Assembly (NCBI RefSeq): GCF_900116145.1
Contig: NZ_FPAB01000003.1
Coordinates: 203,822-267,821 of the forward strand
DNA: 64,000 nucleotides
Reading direction: 5' to 3'
Origin: Streptomyces harbinensis
Lineage (GTDB): Bacteria > Actinomycetota > Actinomycetes > Streptomycetales > Streptomycetaceae
In this document: positions 61,248 to 64,000 of the stretch, in pieces
Position numbering within the stretch: the stretch's first letter is position 1
Layout of the letters: the number at the start of each line of letters is the position of its first letter
Notes under the pieces: generated by a model
The model's input: the letters and a program-made list of their open reading frames with translations, nothing else
Database searches by the model: none
What the model was told of the DNA's origin: nothing
Translations under genes and position numbers: made by a program

Positions 61248-61888
61248 GGATCGATGTGTGGTCGGACGTCGTCTGCCCCTGGTGCTACATCGGCAAGCGG
61301 CGGCTGGAGAGCGCGTTGGCGCGGTACGAGGACGCCGCCGGGGTGGAGGTGCGCTGGCACAGCTTCCAGCTGGACCCCGCGCACCCGGCCGGGCTGCGCG
61401 AGCCGACCGCCGCCATGCTGACCAGGAAGAAGGGCATAGGCCCCGAGCAGGTACGGGAGATGCAGCGGCAAGTCACCGAGCTGGCGGCGGCCGAGGGGCT
61501 CCGCTACGACCTGGACCGTTCGATCTCCGTCAACACCCTGGACGCGCACCGGCTGCTCCAGCTCGCGGACCGCGAGGGTCTGGGCGGCGCGGCGCACGAG
61601 CGGCTGCTGGCGGCCCATCTGTGCGAGGGCGAGACGGTCGACGACATCGAGACGCTGGTGCGGCTCGGGGTGGAGGCCGGCCTGGCGGAGACGGAGACCC
61701 GCCGGGTGCTGGAGAGCGGAGCGTACGCGGACGAGGTGGCCGCCGATGTGGCCGAGGCGCGGCGGATCGGGGTGAGCGGGGTGCCGTTCTTCGTACTGGA
61801 CGGCGCGTACGGGGTCTCCGGGGCGCAGCCCGTGGACACCTTCCTCCACGCGCTGCGCACCGCCGGGGCGGCCCGGGGCCGGGTCTGA
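61244..61888 (+). CDS. DsbA family (FrnE-like) thioredoxin-fold oxidoreductase
   Basis: The 214-residue protein begins with the active site VWSDVVCPWCYIGKRRLESA, CPWC with C11 and C14. An inserted helical domain (about 60-165) precedes the cis-Pro loop in GVSGVPFFVLDGAYGVSGAQ. This is the FrnE subgroup, cytoplasmic 2-hydroxychromene isomerase-like dithiol oxidoreductases; some members act in polyketide pathways or in stress tolerance. No signal peptide is present. GTG 61244 overlaps the stop of the small Cys peptide, making the pair translationally coupled. Confidence 0.92.
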   Translation: MRIDVWSDVVCPWCYIGKRRLESALARYEDAAGVEVRWHSFQLDPAHPAGLREPTAAMLTRKKGIGPEQVREMQRQVTELAAAEGLRYDLDRSISVNTLDAHRLLQLADREGLGGAAHERLLAAHLCEGETVDDIETLVRLGVEAGLAETETRRVLESGAYADEVAADVAEARRIGVSGVPFFVLDGAYGVSGAQPVDTFLHALRTAGAARGRV

Positions 61889-61988
61889 GGCGCCGCGCGG
61901 CCCGGGGCGGGTTCCCGGGCTGCGAGGCTGGGCCATCGGAGGGAGCATGGGAGGGGAGAGGACCCAGTGCTCGCTTGGAGGTGCAGTC

Positions 61989-62267
61989 ATGGCGTCGTCG
62001 CACCAGACGTGGAAGACCAAGATCGACATCGAGGACGAGGGCCGGTCCTGCCGGGCCGAGGCCCGCTTGCAGGGCAAGACCTCGCGCGGACTGGTGGGGG
62101 AGGGATCGGCGCAGGCCAAGCCGGGTGACGAGTACGACCCGGTGATCGGCCACGAGCTGGCGGCGGCCCGGGCCCTGTCCGATCTCTCCTATCAGCTGCT
62201 GTACCAGGGCGCGCGGGACATCGAGGCGCACACCCACGAGGAAGTGACCGAACTGCGCGAGCGCTGA
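61989..62267 (+). CDS. DUF1876 domain protein
   Basis: The 92-residue protein starts MASSHQTWKTKIDIEDEGRS and includes LQGKTSRGLVGEGSAQAKPG and AAARALSDLSYQLLYQGARD, typical of DUF1876, dsRBD-like-sized stress-associated proteins of actinobacteria. Its ribosome site is the GGAGGTG sequence just upstream of ATG 61989. A longer frame from 61947 adds residues not seen in the family. Likely cytoplasmic; function unknown. Confidence 0.9.
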   Translation: MASSHQTWKTKIDIEDEGRSCRAEARLQGKTSRGLVGEGSAQAKPGDEYDPVIGHELAAARALSDLSYQLLYQGARDIEAHTHEEVTELRER

Positions 62268-62304
62268 GCGTTGTGCGCCGGGCGCTGAGCGCCGGGCGGG
62301 GCGC

Positions 62305-62332
62305 GGCGCGCCGGGGTGTGCCCCGGTGCGCC
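62305..62332 (+). terminator. Hairpin after the DUF1876 gene
   Basis: GGCGCGCCGGGG (62305-62316) pairs with CCCCGGTGCGCC (62321-62332) around a TGTG loop, a 12-base-pair stem with one G-T pair. It begins 38 bases after the DUF1876 stop. The rest of the 251-base gap before the PhoD gene is GC-rich and shows no other gene. Confidence 0.7.
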
Positions 62333-62518
62333 GTCGCGGCGTGCCGGGCGCCCGGCGTGGCGGGGGAGCGGGCGGGGGGCCGTACCGCGCAGGATGTGCG
62401 GCATGCGAGACCCCTGTGACACGGCGTGCCGGATCGCTGCCGAGGCGTCACCGGATCGCCATGTCGTTGACGGATACCTGCCAGATGCCGGATGAGTGCG
62501 CGCGGTGCACTCGTCCGC

Positions 62519-64000
62519 ATGACGCGGATCTCCGAAGAGTTCTCCGATCACCTGCGTTCCGCCGCCCGCTCGCTCGCGCGGCGCAGATTCGTCACCGTCA
62601 CCGGGGCCGCCGCGGCCCTGGCGTTCTCCGTCGGCCTGCCCGGCACCGCGGGCACCGCGCACGCCGCCGCCCCGCTGGACGGCGCCGCGCTCGACGGCGA
62701 CCCCTTCAGCCTCGGCATCGCCTCCGGCGACCCGCTCCCCGACTCGGTGGTGCTCTGGACCCGGCTGGCCCTCGACCCCTACGCCGCCGACTCGGGACTG
62801 CCGCCCGAACCCGTCGCCGTCCGCTGGGAACTGGCCCGCGACCGCCACTTCCGCCGCACCGTGGACGGCGGCACGGTGCTCGCCCACCCCGAGTTCCACC
62901 ACGCGGTGCACGTGGAGCCCCGGCGGCTGGCCCCCGGCACCGACTACTACTACCGGTTCCGGGCCGGACCGTGGACCTCCGCCACCGGCCGCACCCGCAC
63001 CGCCCCCGCCCCGCACGACCGCGTCGGCCGCGGCCTGCGGTTCGCGCTCGCCTCCTGCCAGCGCTACGACCAGGGCTACTACACCGCGTACCGGCACCTG
63101 GCCGCCGAGGAGGACCTGGACGCCGTCGTCCACCTCGGTGACTACCTGTACGAGTACGCGATCAACGCTGCCGCCGGCGCCCGCGGCTACACCGGTGACC
63201 GGCAGCTGCCCGCGCACTACCAGCGCGAGACCGTCACCCTCGACGACTACCGGCTGCGCTACTCGCTCTACCACGCCGACCCCGACCTCCAGGCCGCCCA
63301 TGCCGCGCACCCGTGGATCGTGACCTGGGACGACCACGAGGTGGACAACAACTACGCCGCGGCCGTCTCCCAGGACGAGGACCCCGAGGCGGAGTTCCTG
63401 GTGCGCCGGGCGGCGGCCTACCGCGCGTACTACGAGAACCTGCCGCTGCGCCGCCCCCAGCTGCCCGAGGGCCCCGACCTGCGGCTGTACCGCCGGCTGC
63501 ACTTCGGCCGGCTCGCCCAGCTCGATGTGCTGGACACCCGCCAGTACCGCGCCGACCAGGCGAACGGCGACGGCTGGAAGCTGCCCACCGAGGCGTCCGC
63601 GGCCCCGGGGCGGCACCTGCTCGGCGCGGCGCAGGAGCGCTGGCTGGCCGACGGCTGGCGCGCCTCGCGCGCGCTGTGGAACGTCGTCCCGCAGCAGATC
63701 GTCGTCTCGCGCCGCCGCAACCAGCTGGCCGAGCCGTGGCCGCTGGCCATGGACGCCTGGGACGGCTATCCGTGGGCGCGGGAGCGGTTGCTGCGCTCGG
63801 TGCGCGAGAGCGGGGTGCGCAATCTCGTGGTGTTCACCGGCGATGTGCATGTGCATCACGCGTTCGACATCAAGGAGGACTTCGACGACCCCGCGTCCCG
63901 GACCCTCGGTGTGGAACTGGTCACCACCTCGATCTCCAGCGGTGGGAACGGTGCCCGGCGCCCGGCCAACTGGGAGGCGATGATGACGGTCAATCCGCAT
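62519..64000 (+). CDS. phoD: PhoD family alkaline phosphatase, Tat-exported (3' end outside window)
   Basis: The frame from ATG 62519 is open to the last base (494 codons). The N-terminus has a Tat signal: ARRRFVTVTGAAAALAFSVG and a cleavage-like GTAHA. Then FSLGIASGDPLPDSVVLWTR opens the PhoD-type Fn3-like N-domain. The metallophosphatase core has LASCQRYDQGYYTAYRHLAA, VHLGDYLYEY, WIVTWDDHEVDNNYA, LDVLDTRQYRADQ and VVFTGDVHVHH with metal ligands. PhoD uses Ca2+/Fe3+ to release phosphate from phosphodiesters and monoesters outside the cell and is induced by phosphate starvation in streptomycetes. The last residues seen are WEAMMTVNPH. Confidence 0.95.
   Translation, partial: MTRISEEFSDHLRSAARSLARRRFVTVTGAAAALAFSVGLPGTAGTAHAAAPLDGAALDGDPFSLGIASGDPLPDSVVLWTRLALDPYAADSGLPPEPVAVRWELARDRHFRRTVDGGTVLAHPEFHHAVHVEPRRLAPGTDYYYRFRAGPWTSATGRTRTAPAPHDRVGRGLRFALASCQRYDQGYYTAYRHLAAEEDLDAVVHLGDYLYEYAINAAAGARGYTGDRQLPAHYQRETVTLDDYRLRYSLYHADPDLQAAHAAHPWIVTWDDHEVDNNYAAAVSQDEDPEAEFLVRRAAAYRAYYENLPLRRPQLPEGPDLRLYRRLHFGRLAQLDVLDTRQYRADQANGDGWKLPTEASAAPGRHLLGAAQERWLADGWRASRALWNVVPQQIVVSRRRNQLAEPWPLAMDAWDGYPWARERLLRSVRESGVRNLVVFTGDVHVHHAFDIKEDFDDPASRTLGVELVTTSISSGGNGARRPANWEAMMTVNPH

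Noticed and set aside
58811..62119. 1102-residue minus-strand frame opposite the SARP and DsbA-like genes
   Set aside because: Shadow of well-supported plus-strand genes; no family motif, skewed toward Arg, Gln and His.

Overview
The window is a high-GC actinobacterial chromosome segment and almost certainly comes from a Streptomyces or a close relative. Codon third positions are nearly all G or C. GTG and TTG starts and 4-base stop/start overlaps are frequent. Many families are typical of streptomycetes: DUF574 methyltransferase, DUF4429-SHOCT, SCO2322 family, a SARP/AfsR-type regulator, FmdB and DUF1876. It contains one tRNA-Val(TAC), RNase P RNA and one riboswitch. I saw no IS element, integrase, phage gene or CRISPR array, so this is mostly vertically inherited chromosome.

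Layout. 1-8.2 kb: tail of an aldo/keto reductase, a small cationic ORF, an Rv1733c-type membrane protein, an acyltransferase-3 protein overlapping a secreted DUF1023 hydrolase, a two-component system, a DUF4429-SHOCT protein and a second DUF1023 hydrolase. 8.2-13 kb: aceE divergent from DUF3052 and a peroxiredoxin. 12.5-23.3 kb: a Ter-type stress locus. It has TerD, a TerC-like DUF475 protein, a TerA/TerD-like protein, an inserted helical-protein/DUF1023/lipoprotein operon, a TerD with a proline-rich tail, and a coupled operon for a CitE-like aldolase, a double phosphoribosyltransferase (PRTase-TRSP-PRTase-PELOTA) and a HAD phosphatase. 23.2-30.6 kb: DUF4383, FmdB, a coiled-coil protein, a DUF4097 lipoprotein, tRNA-Val, an MFS exporter divergent from a CGNR-type regulator, DUF574 and DedA. 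30.9-36.4 kb: Cu/Zn-SOD-like protein, a manganese (yybP-ykoY) riboswitch ahead of a TMEM165/GDT1 cation exporter, a HAD phosphatase, an MFS-MarR fusion and a peptidoglycan-binding protein. 36.5-42 kb: SCO2322-family and squalene-cyclase-repeat surface proteins divergent from a glycosyltransferase/methyltransferase/toroid operon. 42-49.5 kb: DUF5336, a methyltransferase, a probable beta-propeller protein, the Nif3/zinc-ribbon/RNase H-phosphatase operon, YaaA and rnpB. 49.6-64 kb: an SDR with its TetR regulator and three operator-like palindromes, a frameshifted truncated PPDK with a regulator and a phosphatase, a TetR fusion, an O-methyltransferase, a SARP regulator carrying a TTA codon, a Cys-tailed peptide coupled to a DsbA-like protein, DUF1876 and a truncated PhoD.

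The strongest system is the Ter neighbourhood. The aldolase-PRTase-HAD cassette has the composition predicted in the literature to make a nucleoside-like metabolite linked to Ter stress proteins. Here both PRTase modules sit on one 818-residue chain and the ATP-grasp partner is absent from the window. Other points for follow-up are the Mn riboswitch with two mutually exclusive helices, the probable one-base frameshift in the PPDK-like gene, a CTG start codon, the TTA codon in the SARP gene, and the small Cys peptide translationally coupled to a thioredoxin-fold enzyme. All function assignments come from reading motifs and neighbours; no database search was run.
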